From assembly GCF_000247695.1 (NCBI RefSeq), contig NW_004624801.1, positions 4,638,637 to 4,702,636 on the forward strand: a DNA stretch of 64,000 bases, given 5' to 3'. This document shows positions 37,201 through 49,200 of this stretch, piece after piece. How positions within the stretch are numbered: the stretch's first letter is position 1; each line of letters opens with the position of its first letter. This DNA comes from Heterocephalus glaber. Taxonomy: Eukaryota > Chordata > Mammalia > Rodentia > Bathyergidae. Below the pieces are notes generated by a model. The model made no database searches. It was not told the DNA's origin and saw nothing but the letters and a program-made list of their open reading frames with translations. A program made the position numbers and the translations under genes.

Positions 37201-40200
37201 TAGCTAATTTGCAGAGGACACCTGTTCCTTAATTAGCCCCAGCCCTGGGTCTGTGTCTTCATCTGGGCTCCCTCTGGTGCATGAGGTCGCAGCCCGTGCA
37301 AGGCTGCTGTTTAGCCATCTGTCTGTCTGTTGGCTGAGACATGGTGGGCCCTGAGTGGAGTGCCCGGTTTGTGCTCCTCGATATGAAAAGGAAGCAACCC
37401 AGCCACTGTGGGTGACCCTGTGGGTGTCACTGCTGTTGATCAAATCTTCCAAAAAGCCCTTTGCCACCTGCTGTCCCCAGGATGGATATGAGAACACTAA
37501 GTGAGGGTGGACCCTCGTTCCGACTCTAGATTGCAGTTCCCTGTCTCTTGATCAGTGTCTTAGAGGAGTGTGTGCCCGGCCTCTTACTCAGGAACGCCCT
37601 CAGCAGCCAGGAGTCCCTCCCTCAGGCTGCTACACAGTGGGGTCTCCTTGTCCTGGGGTTTTGACAAGCATGCACTGAGGAGGAGGGTGGAAATAGACCA
37701 GGCCTCTAACAAGCGACCCTGGAGGGCTGCAGTTGCAGGATTCTCTGCTGACCTTGGGGACAGTTCTACTACTCCTACCCTTCTTATGTCATGGAATCCT
37801 CTAAAGACCAGTAGTTACTAGGTTTCTCAGAGGGGATCTGACTCCTGCAGAAACCATCAGGAAATGCGTCCCAAAGCTAGAGTTTTCAAATGGTCATAGG
37901 TCAAAGGTGAACCCCCTGGGCACAACAGGAGTCTGGTTTCCAGCAGGCCACAGTTGTCTGGAAATAGTTGTGGTGAGTGACTTTGAATTTATCCTTCCAC
38001 CTGACATCCCCTTCTCCATCCTTCAAAAGAGAAATTCATCAGTGGAAAGTTCCCCTGAAGTGGTAATTTTCCTAAATGACTTACCAATGGTGCTGCATAC
38101 AGACAGGCTGGGCCAGAGGTGGTGTTAGTTACTACTGAGTCCCAGATCTGCTCCCTGGGCCTGAGAGACCAGAGAGGGGCTTCCCATCCTTTACCCACAA
38201 GAGCCCCCCCCCCCGCCGCCTTTCCCTGTCACCCCAGCTTAAAGGAAACGCTTCTCCTTCCCCCTCTCCTGAATGGAGGGGGTCTGGTTCCGAGGACCCC
38301 AGCAGAAATCTCTTTCCAGAAATCTCCTGGCCCTGGTGGCTGCCAGGGCACCTTCACCCACCCCAGCTAATTAGAGCCTTTTCCTTAAGCGGCACTTGAG
38401 TCCTTCTGTCATTCAACTCACAGTGATAATGGACTTGGATAAGAGGTCACAGCTTCTTCCAGCGCTCCTGGTGCTGGGGGCAGGGCAGGCTCACCCCCTT
38501 CTTCAGAACTCCTGCCCGCCCCCGCCGCTGGCCTGCCTGTCACGGGACTGGCCCCAGGCTCGGCAGCTGTGATGAATTCACCCAAAGCACAAGGCCAGAG
38601 CTGGTCTCCCCACAGTAGGTCCCTCTCCCCGCCTCCAGGCTTCTGTGCCGCCTGCCGCATCTCTGGTGAGTGTCATCAGCATTAACGTGATAAAATGGCA
38701 CAGTGTAAATGTTAATAAGGTCTAACGCCTCGTCTGCTTCCAAGTAGCAGATTGGAAATGGTACCATCGTCTTAGCTCCAGCAAGCAGCTTTTAATTCCT
38801 CTGCTCCCTGAGCAACCGATTGGGCATGGAAAGCCTGCCCCCCACTCCTCTCCCATTAACTGTAGCACGTTCACCCTGATTTCTTCTGCAGAGATGGTCC
38901 ACACTTCCCACAGACCAGTTTTCTAAGACAGGATTTGCTGCCAGGTTTTTTAAAGTAAACACTTTCCCCTCTTGTTTCCAGAGCATCAAACTGAGGAGGA
39001 CCAGGGTGCAGGCACCCATCTCCCTGCCTGGCTCCCATCCCCTTGCTCAGGCCTCATCAGTCTCAGTCTCTAGGTGTAGCACTTTTTCTCTTAATCCAGG
39101 ACACGTGCCTGCGTGAGTCACCCTGGAAGTCACTGGCTCTTGTTCTCTAGGCTCCCCTTCCATTTAAGCTGAAAATGTGACTGATGAGTGGCACCCTGAT
39201 TAAAGCTTTCTCCAAGCCCTTCAGAAGGGGCATCCTCTCTCCCTCGCTGCCTTTTCAGAGCCCCCGTGTGCCCTCCTCACCGTGTCCTTTCCCCCCAGTA
39301 GTGGTGAGGGCATGGCTGGTGTTCTTTTTGGCTCCTCATCTTGTTGCTATTTTGTACCTAATCTGCACTCACAGCCAGTCCTGTGCTGGACCCCAGGCTC
39401 CTCTACCAGTGCCCGCCAGAGAACAGAGTAGAGGGGGATGCCTGGGCCTTGCCCAGGAAGTGCAGTAACATCTGATCAGCAAGCATGAACTGTGGCAGAG
39501 AGGCAGGGCTCTGGACCTCCGGTCCCACGCTGGCACTTAGCACTTGGCCATGGTGATGCGGTTGGACCCCAGGGAGCCTCTGCCTGGCCAGGTGTGCACT
39601 GGGGTTAGGGTGGGGCCTCCTTTCCTGTGGGCAGCTGCCCCTGTGTCCTCTCACCGCTGCGTTCCTCCCCCAGGCTGCCTTCACTCTCCTCCTGGGACCG
39701 TTCACCTTCTTTGATGTCCAGAAGACCAAGTACCTGCAGATCCTGACCTCTTTGATGAGATGGATCGGTGAGTCTGAGAAACGTCGCTGTTCTCATCCTT
39801 CTGCCTTCGTCCCTTCCTCCACGGTCTTTCCAGAGGCTGAGCAAGCTCCCAGCGAGGCTGGCTGGGTATTGTTGACATGGCCTGCCTGGGCCTCCAACCT
39901 TGCCAGAGGGCAGGGGCCGAGACAAGGTGCTCTGCCTGCCCTTTGCTGGTGAGGAAACTTAGTACCGAAAGAAGATAAGTGGCTTTTTCAAGGTCATGTT
40001 GCATAGATGGAGCCGGGCTAGAATCCCATCTACTGATTCTGTGGCCAGACTCGTTCGTACACCACGCTGGGTTCCCACCAACCCACAGGTTGGCCTGGGT
40101 TGGACCGTGCGCCCTGGAGGGCACGGGAGCAACAGTGCTCTGTCTTCTTGTGGGTACACTATACGGCACAGCTATGAAGCCCAGTGAGCTGTGGCGACAG

Positions 40201-43200
40201 CCACCCACTGCCTCCCAGTGTCAGGCCTGAACAGCCGCCCCATCTGCAGCAGGTTCCACTGACCAGGCAGTGCACGCTGAGAAACAACACTGTCATCCTC
40301 AGCTGCAGTTGAAGGTCTCTTCTCCCAAAAGCAGGGTGGTCGTAGGTTCACTTCTGCCATGCCATCTTGCCAGCCACCTGAGGAAAGGAGCCAGCTGCTT
40401 ATGCAACTGGCCCGAGGACAAGAGGGTGTGGGGTTCCTACTCCTCCATTGGCCAGCGTGTGGGCTGGGCATCTGTTGGACACTTATTTTGTTGTATTTAA
40501 AAGCAAAGAAGGCTGGCTGGGCATTGTGGTACACACCCGTAGTCACAGCAGGAGGCTGAGGCAGGAGGATTCCTTGAGCTTGAGAGTTCAAGGCCAGCCA
40601 GGAAAACACAGGGAGACCCCATCTCAAAAATAAAAAGAAAGGCAGACCGACTGACCGACCAGCTGAGGTAGTGCACACCTGTAATCCCAGCACTTATAAG
40701 GTAGGCAGGAGGATTATAAGTTTGAGGCCACCTGAGCAACTTCACCAGAGCTTGTCTCAAAAACGGGGAAGAGGTCAGGATAAAAGTGTAAAGCCTATCC
40801 TACCATTTAAAAAAAATACTAAATAACAGGGGGCGGGGATTTAGCTCAGTGGTTTCGCTGCCTGCTGCACAAGCGCAAGGACCCGAGTTCGATCTCTGGT
40901 ACCAAAAAAAAAAAATTTTTTTTAATAAATAAATAAATACTAAATAATAAAAGCAAAGGAGACCTTTACTGTTCAGATAGAGGGGCCTGGACCCGGTGGG
41001 TATGTTCAGCCACCAGAGCTGCCCTGCCCCCTGGCATGGAGAGTCCAGGGGAACCTTCCTGTCATCCCCAGCCTCCCTTCCCACCGCAGTTGCCCATTTC
41101 CCTCCTCAGGACCAGGTGCCCGCTGCCCTGGTTCCCTCCCTGTAGGGCCTGGAGCAGATGATGATGTGCTGAGGACAGTGTCCACCCAAATGACCTCTGG
41201 CCTCTCCAGTCCCCAGTGTGAATTGCAGCTGAACACACTGGAGCCCTGGCATCCTTGGTTGGAGGGGACCATCCAAGCAGGCAGCTGACCCACCTTTCCA
41301 TGCAGCCCCCAGGCCAGGAGCTCAGGGTGCCATGAGGCTCCCACTCCACCATGAGGCCACATGTCCTTGTCTCGAGCCACTCACCAGCCAGTGCCTTCTT
41401 CCCGCTCTTGGTCTGTCCTCATAAGGACACAAGAGCAGGACCAAGATCAGCTCTGAGCCATTGATGAGCCCCAGCTCCAGGTCTGGGGACCTGGATGGAG
41501 CCGGATTCCTGATCGACCCCATCCACAGGGTCTGATTACATAGTCACCAACAGGGGCTCTCCCATTTCATCCCAGGCTCCAAAGCCCCAGGGTAAGTTAA
41601 CACAACCGCCTGGGAAGAAACGAAAACTTGTTACTTGGAGCACAAGGGTCACGTGAGCTGCATGGATAGACCCCCCCACACACACACACACCAAGTGCTA
41701 GGAGGCGTTGTGTCCAGAAGTTGAGGTCAGCAGGGATGAGGAACACAGAGCATCCTCCCCCTTTTTCTCTGCTTATGTGAAGTATTTTTGAGCGCTGGTG
41801 ATCTCCAGGAGTTTTCTGGGTGAGCAGAATCTGGAGAAGGATGTTCGCCATCCTCACCTCCCTGGCCAGCGCCTGGCAGTCCCTGCAGCCAGGTCTGCAG
41901 CCCTGAAAACTTGGCCCCTGCCCTGCTCACTTTGTCAGTGATAAGAAGGAGCTGAGTAAGCCCTGGCCCAAAAGCTGAGGTCTTTTCTATTCCCCTTCCC
42001 TGGCCCTGGAGGACCAGGGAGGTGGAGGGATGCACGTGCCTTCACTGGAGTGATGGATGCACCTGTCAGGCTGTGAGGGGGTGACCAGCAGATAATGGCT
42101 GTGACTTTAGAAGCAATGTTGAGTGCAACCAGTTCCTCTCTGCATCTGGCAAGTGATACATTCATTGTCTTCAAGTGGAAGTTTGTGAAAGGGAAAAGAG
42201 GTAGCTGATGGCAAATAAAGGTCCCCACTTGTGCCCAGACTTGAGTCAGAGATTCCAGCAGGCCCAGAGTCCTAGAGGATGACTTCCAACAGCCCCTGCC
42301 CCCTTTCCATCCTCTCTTGCCCCAGAGTCTGGCTTGGGTGGAATCAGCAGTGCAAGAGCCTTAGAAAATTCACTGCTGCTATTCCCTGACAGTGGGCTGC
42401 CCATCCACTCGTGATGTGATGCTCTTTGGCCTTCTCTGGCCCCACAGGACAGCCCTGGCACTACAGTTGGACTGTGTCCATGGCCCCCGCTTCCCTGGGA
42501 AGAGATCCCACCCCCACCTGGGGTTCCTGTGGCCCTGAGGGAGGCTTTGGGTGAATCGGGTGCCTGGGCAGAGACCAGCTCATGAAGGTCATAGGCACTT
42601 GTCTTTTGCTGGTGCTGTGGCTGTCTTGACATGTGGCCTTTGCAGCTGTTTGCCTCTTCTCTCCCTTTGATCTGAGAGATAAGTGTCAGGAGCCTTGCCA
42701 GGGCACTGCTGTGGGTGACAGTACGAGCAGTCACTTTTCCCCATGAGAAACTCAGACCCTTGAGCCACCCAGTAGCACAGCCTCTTGGGAAAAAGGAAGA
42801 CTGCTCAGTTCAGTAAACTGAACCAGGGCTCGGTTCCCAGCTGGGGTAGTGGCACCACTGGGGCCTTTCTCTTTTAGACCGGATGTGGGCGTCTTCTGTG
42901 GCACATCAGCAGGGGAGGAAGGGAAGGGAGGTCATGGACTCCTCCCTGGGCCACCAAGTAACACCAAGTGAGCAGCCCTGTTGGTGGAAGCCTCCTCAGT
43001 CTGCCTGCTGGACATTTGCAGGCCAACTCAGAACAGGGGCTGGACCCCACCAAGGCTGTCCCTCCCTGGCCCGAGCTCACCCCGCAGTTTTTCTGGAATA
43101 CTCCGTAGACAATGATCTCGGAAGCCTCACTTGTCTTCTCAAGCCTCTGCCAAGTTGTCAGTAAGCAGCGAACTCCCTTCTCATTTTGCCTCCGAGAAGC

Positions 43201-46200
43201 AGCTGTGTGGCCTGTCCCGCCACGACCCTCCCTTCCACACCCCCGCCTGCCACACGCCCTTCCTCCTCCCTCTCCCCAGATGAGGGCTGTGCCTTTCCGA
43301 GAGCCAAGCAGAGAGCTCAGGGTGGCAATGAGCTGGCTGGGGTGCCAGGAAGACAAAGGGGAAGAATGAGCAGCAAAGGGACCGGAAAATCATGAATGAA
43401 TGTGCTGAGCCGGAAACTTTCCCGCACCTAATTAGGAATCTGTTGAAATGAGGCCGGGGAGACTGCAGCCCCCGCCCCCAGCTCTCCCGAGGAGCCCCAG
43501 GCTAGCCCCCTTGAGCGGCCAGAATGGAACTTAATAGGTTAAGGGACTTTGCAAATAGCCACTTGTCCAGAGAAAATGTCAGAATGTGAATGACAAGTGT
43601 CAGTGTTGATTCTGATGTGCCCCAAATAAGTCTGAGGATACCAGGCTGGTCAGTTTGGGATTCCTGGATTGCAGATGCCTCTGAATTCACATGTGCAAGG
43701 CAAGTCTCACTTTGCTTTCCCCAGCAAGTGAGAGCATTAGCGGCTCAGGTGTCTGGCCAGCCTCCTGGTCTTTCAGTGAGCTCCCCAGGCACCCACTCCA
43801 GGTCAGCCCCACATGTCTGAGCAGAGGGCTCTGGCTGTGGTGATGGGTGCTGCACCTCCAGGTTGTCACACTGCACCCCTCACCTTGTTCCCTTTGATGT
43901 GGGTCAGGCAGGGTCTATGCCATGTAAGAGAACAAGCCCCATCGAGCAGTTTGAGGCTGCGGTGGGAGCCACAGTGAGCATCTCAATCATTATCAACTCA
44001 GCTGGCTGCTGCAGCCTGAGAGAAGCCTCACGGTGAGCCTCTCTAGAGGTTGGCCAGGAGATCGGGGACACAACCTCAGCCATGTCCAGAAACTGTGGTG
44101 GTGCAGGGTCTCCATACTGGGTGGCCACGCTGAAATCTGCACAGCCTCACCTCGCCCCCACTGTGGTTCCTTGGTGCACACAGGGAGGGAAACCCTCCCT
44201 CGACCCCCAGCCTCCACCCCCACCACCTTCAGGGAAGCCTCCAGGATATGAGAAGCAGGCCATCTCCTGGGAGGCAGAGGGCTCCCTTAGAGGCCCCAGC
44301 TAGCAGCAGCAAGTGGACCAGGACACAGGAGAGAGGCAACCAAAACACCATACTTCATGCCCACAGGTCCAGCAGCCATGGCCTCAGATCCTGAGCCTTA
44401 AGCAGCCAGACCCATGCCAGTCGGCTGCTCCCACCCTGGATGCCCAGTGTGGGGCTGTCAGCCTGGAAGAGGCCACAGAGGCATCATCACTTCAGTCCCA
44501 TTATGTATATCCCCTCAGGCTCATACCTAAACAGCTGCCTCAGCTCAGGGTGCCCATTTGGTGTTATCAAAACCCGATTCTTTCTAATAAAGGCTGCTGT
44601 GGAACACAGCCGCCCTGCTCAGGTCTGTGCTGTTGAGGACCCACAGGCCGCCGCCCCCTCTCTGTTTGTGGATTCAGAGCAGACACCGAGCATTCTTCTG
44701 TCTTTGTGTTCCCCTCAAAGTGGGTCAGACACCGTCCTCTCCAGGCATCCGTGGAGAAGCTGGAGGCTGCCTGTGAAGCTGGCTCCCCACCCCACCCCCA
44801 AGTGCCCCAGATTGTTTTCCAAACCACAGGGAGAGGTGGGACTTGGCAGTGGTGGATGGCAAGGCAGAGGTCCCCAGGAGGAGACCATCACCTGGGAACA
44901 GCAGGCTCTCTGGTTCTTACCTGTGCCCTGGTCCCTGTCTGGTTCCTGCAGGGGGCCTGCGATCTGTCACCACCAGCAGCCAGGGGTCTTGTGAGCCTTG
45001 GCCATCTGTTGCTCACTACTGCCAACTGCCATTTGAATTCTTTCACAGCCACTCAACTGGTGCTTCTCAGAGGTCCGGGAAGGACCCTGCCTCCCTGCTG
45101 CAGGTGGGCTGACCCCATCCCTCGCACAAGCAGCCAGCCCTCCCGTGTCTGCAGTGCTACCCACCAGCCTTTGAGCTGCTCTCCGGGGTTCTCTGGGGCT
45201 TTTCAGGACCCCGCTTTTACCCCTTCGAGTGAAAGGAATCCAGAGAAACCTGGGCATGTTTCATTTTGGTCTTTATTCTTGCTTTTCTAGAAATGTTCTC
45301 TGCAAACGCAGAGGTCAGTTCATAAGAGAAAAGCAGAGTTTCTGCGCTGAGGCTGTTAAGTTAAGGGGGCGCTTAATTGACCTTTGCTGGAGCCTAGGCA
45401 GCCGAGCGCCTGCAGATCACACTCCATTGGGATCAGCAGGACCAACCCGGACGGGCTGCTGGGCACCACTCTTGCTCCTGCGGCCACACCTCCCCTCTGA
45501 GCAGCACTCATTGGCAGCAGCTCTGACCTGCATGTGGCCAAGACATATGCCAATCTGGCCACCAGATGGGGACTCCTGTTCTGCCCAGGAGCCCCGTGGA
45601 CACTGATGTGGCAAGGGAGGATAAGCCCCAGGTCACCTGTGTTCAGTGGATCAAGGTGCCTGGCCCAGTGATGTTACAGGCCTGGCTTCAGTGAAGAATT
45701 GGGCCTCTCAAGGGGCCCAGGGCAGTCTGGCGGTCACACACACCTGCAGAGCCACTGTGAGCCACAGCAGCTCCAGAGCTCCAGCGCTCACGCTGAGACT
45801 GGGATCCAGATATCCTTGTCTTGGTATCGCCTGTCCTCCTCCTCCACCTCCTCTGTCTTCTCTCCTTCCCGGGCTTTCTGTGCATCGAGCTGTCTGCTCA
45901 GGAGGAAGGGGCCGAGCAGCTTTCAGGGAAAGAAAGTGACAGTGTCTGAAATTTTATGTTTTCGATCTCCGGGAAGGAGATTAATCGGCCAGCAGCAGAG
46001 GCCCTAGCTCTGACTTCCCCATGGTTACAAACTGAGCTGCTCTGACAGCTTAGGAATGAAAAAATTGAGACCGGGCCTCCCAGGCACCGCCTGCGTGCTC
46101 CAGGGGTGGGAAAAGGTGAAGGATGACAAAGCCAGAACTCTTGATTTCCTGCTGCGACTTGGTCGCTTCAGAGTCTCGTGCCTGCCCCGCACTACTGCCC

Positions 46201-49200
46201 ACCTCCCCTCACAGGGAGAGGAGCCAGCTCTGCTCCGAGTCCCTCAGGGAGAATCACTTCGCCGTGGGGCTGAACCTAGACCTGTGAAGTGGATGATTTC
46301 AACACCCTTCTACTCCTGAACTTGAATCCTCTGGAAAGCACAAGGGCCGACAGGCATGGGAGAGATTCCCTCCTTTGAGCAGAAATCACAGTGACTTCCG
46401 GAGGTGGTTACAGGCAAGGCCAGCACAGACAGCTCATCACGCAGGCCTGAGGGAAGAGGCAGGGGGACCTCCTCCCAGGCAGAGCCCAAGGGTGTCCTGA
46501 GGACATACCCGGGCACCCACGGCCTGTGCTTGGGTGCAAGGCCAGTGACCAGGAAGGATGGACCAACTCAGGCACCAAAAAACCTGTCCAGAGAGAGCAT
46601 GCACCCAGGCGACACTGGGGGGACACCAGACCTGGTGTGTCTTTAGGAACACTGGGAGGGGCAAGATCGAGAACTGAGGGTCATTCTGCCCACAGAGCAG
46701 ATGTGAGCAGCCTGTCTGGGGTCCTCCTCGGCCGCTCCCCACCTCAGCCCCGCAGAAGCCCAAAGGTTAGCTGACACCAGTGCCAAGGACTCCCGGGGAG
46801 GGTTCTGACCCTGGCTCGACCCAGTGGGAGGGTGAGGTCACCAGTGTGAACCCGATCCCCTGCTTAGACCAAGAAGGGCAGACAAGGACTTGGGACTGAT
46901 GGGGTGCTTCGGAACCGGAAATGAGGCCCCAAGATTGTAATAAGAGCTGCCTCGTGTCTGAGCAGTTGCTGTGGGCCCAGCTGCCCACATCAGTCGCTGC
47001 GCCTGCTTGTTTTCTCGCCTCGGCACCCCCATATCATCACCTTTCTTTGTTTTGTTTCACTTTGTTCTGTCTTGGTTTGGTTTGATTTTGGTTTTCGTTT
47101 TGGTTTTTGAAGACAGCATCTCGCTATGTAGTGCAGGCCCAACCTTGAACTCACAGTCCTCCGCCTCAGCCTCCAAGGGTTACAGTGCTGGGGTTCCAGG
47201 CATGCATCACGGTACCCAGCTCTGTCAGTTCCGTTTTTAAAGGCAATGTAACAGTCCACGCCATGATTGCACACTTAAAAGCCATCACTGGGCTCAGTGG
47301 CACAAGCTTATAATCCTAGCTAGTTGGGAAGCTGAAGCAGGAGGATCTCATTTGAGGCAAACCTGAGCAACTTAGCAAGACTCTATCTCAGAATAAAAAA
47401 GGGCTGGGGATGTAGCTCAGTAGTAGAGTGCCCCTGGATTTGATCCGCCATACTGAAAACAAGAAAAGAAAAAGGAAGAGAGGGAGAGAGACAAGGGAGG
47501 ATAGAGAACGAGAAGAAAAAAGGCAGTCAGGAGTTGAAGCCAGTGTAACTTGAGAACTTGAACTTGTTTTGGGCAAAAAAAAAAAAAATCCTCCTTTCCT
47601 TTGGCCATTTCCAAGACATGACAACTTCCAGGGCTTCACTCACACCTCCACCTGCAGGCTACTGTCTGCCCCTCCTGTCTCTTATTTCTCAGCTATTTGT
47701 TCTGATTATTTAAGGGACAAATGCCCACTCAGCTGTTCCTGTGTTAGTGCTGAGAAACTGTGGTCTTCAAGGGTTCACAGCTCAAGCTGATGTTCCCCAG
47801 TCAGCCTCACCCAGCCCTCCTGACGACCCAGCTTAAGGTGGAGACCGATCTGTGCCTTGCACTGTGTGAGGGCCATACAGCAGCGAAGGACAGATTCGGT
47901 GCCAAGTCCTTCCCCAGATCCAGCTTGCTGTCTGGAGCACCAGTACCCAAGCTGGTAATGGGCACACACCCGCCATTTGTTATCATTAGCCTTGGCGTGT
48001 TGATTCTCTGCTCAGAGAAGAGAGCATCATCCCTGCCAACAGCCACCGTGACAGATGGCCTCCTTTGGCATGTGCCAGGGCTGGAGCTAGAGCCACAAAC
48101 AGGGCTTGGAGAACAGCATGAGGTCCGTTCCCAGCCCCGGAGACACCAGGGGCCAGGGTCAGAGGTGAGAAAGTTGAGGGCGCAGCCTCCAGGAAGCAGC
48201 CCTGCCAAGGAGAGGCCCAGTGCAGCAATGGGCTTGTGGAGAAGCTGGGCCACGGATGCTGGGGACCAGCTGGTTGGATTTTCCCAGGTTTGGGACAGGA
48301 CCCCTTGGGAAAAGAGGGTCTTATGCTCTGTCAGACAAGCTTTATGACAGCTGCAAGACCCAGAGGCAGGGGCATATGGACCTGCCTTGGGAAGACCGAT
48401 TCTAGTTTCCAGGCCTGCCTTAAGGAGGGACTTATGAGCCGGGTGCTGTAGGCAGAAACATGTATATTACAGGAGTGCTTGTTGGACTCCCCAAAAGTGA
48501 GCATCCAAGTTCTGGGGCTGCTCAGGAAACAAGAGGTTCAGGAGAGATGTGAGTGTTTGTTTACTCTCAGCCTCTTATAAGTCAGCATCGCCTATGGCAG
48601 GCAATCAGAAGGATGCTCTCTCTGCCAAGAAGGCCCTGAGGACAGACAAACAATTCCCAGGGCCACTTATCCTGCAAAAGAAGGGGTGGGGGTTCTCCAG
48701 AGAGCAGCACTTCTCCTCATCGCTTTGAGAAACGACGGCTCTGCTGAATGTGGTGAGATAAATCCTGATGTGAGATGCCATCGTGACCACCGCCCTGGAA
48801 GTTGCTGTCCCCTAGAGCGTGGAAGCCGATGTTCACAGGAAGCCACCGCCTTCCTTGTCTGGTCTCCACACCCACCCGGAACTGGATGGGCTTTTGCCGA
48901 GGGATGGAAGCCATCCCGGTCTTGCAGTGGGCACACAGCCCTCATGCGAATTTTGCTTTTACCCTGATGTCTCCCGAAAGGGAAGGGAGGTGCCTCTTCT
49001 GACTGAGCTGCTGCTCCGGCCCAGGATCTGTACCTGTTTTTCTCTCAGCTCCCGAGATAATGACTTGCCTTCTGCACCTGTCTTTCTTCCTCCCTCCCAA
49101 GGGGAAAGCTGTGCCTCAAGGTGAATCAGTATGGCGAGGCCAGCTTGTAGAACTTAGATCACCTGTTGGAAGTCTGTGTGCAAGCAGCGAACAGCATCAC

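Larger units (their letters stand above)
17912..39673 (+). other. TMEM104: TMEM104 intron 8 (21.8 kb)
   Basis: The largest intron. From the exon 8 donor to about 29150 it has almost no SINEs (only an old ID-like remnant near 27909). After that, young ID insertions resume at 29156, 30007, 31199, 32145, 33176 and 35888, with a B1-like SINE at 32012, a (TG)n tract at 34191 and a B1 at 36246. Several AT-rich, homeobox-motif-bearing blocks (near 19.4, 25.5, 32.6, 36.8, 37.2 and 38.7 kb) stand out from the GC-rich background. Open frames up to about 220 codons resemble no protein I know and lack splice or start support. No nested gene identified. Confidence 0.7.
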
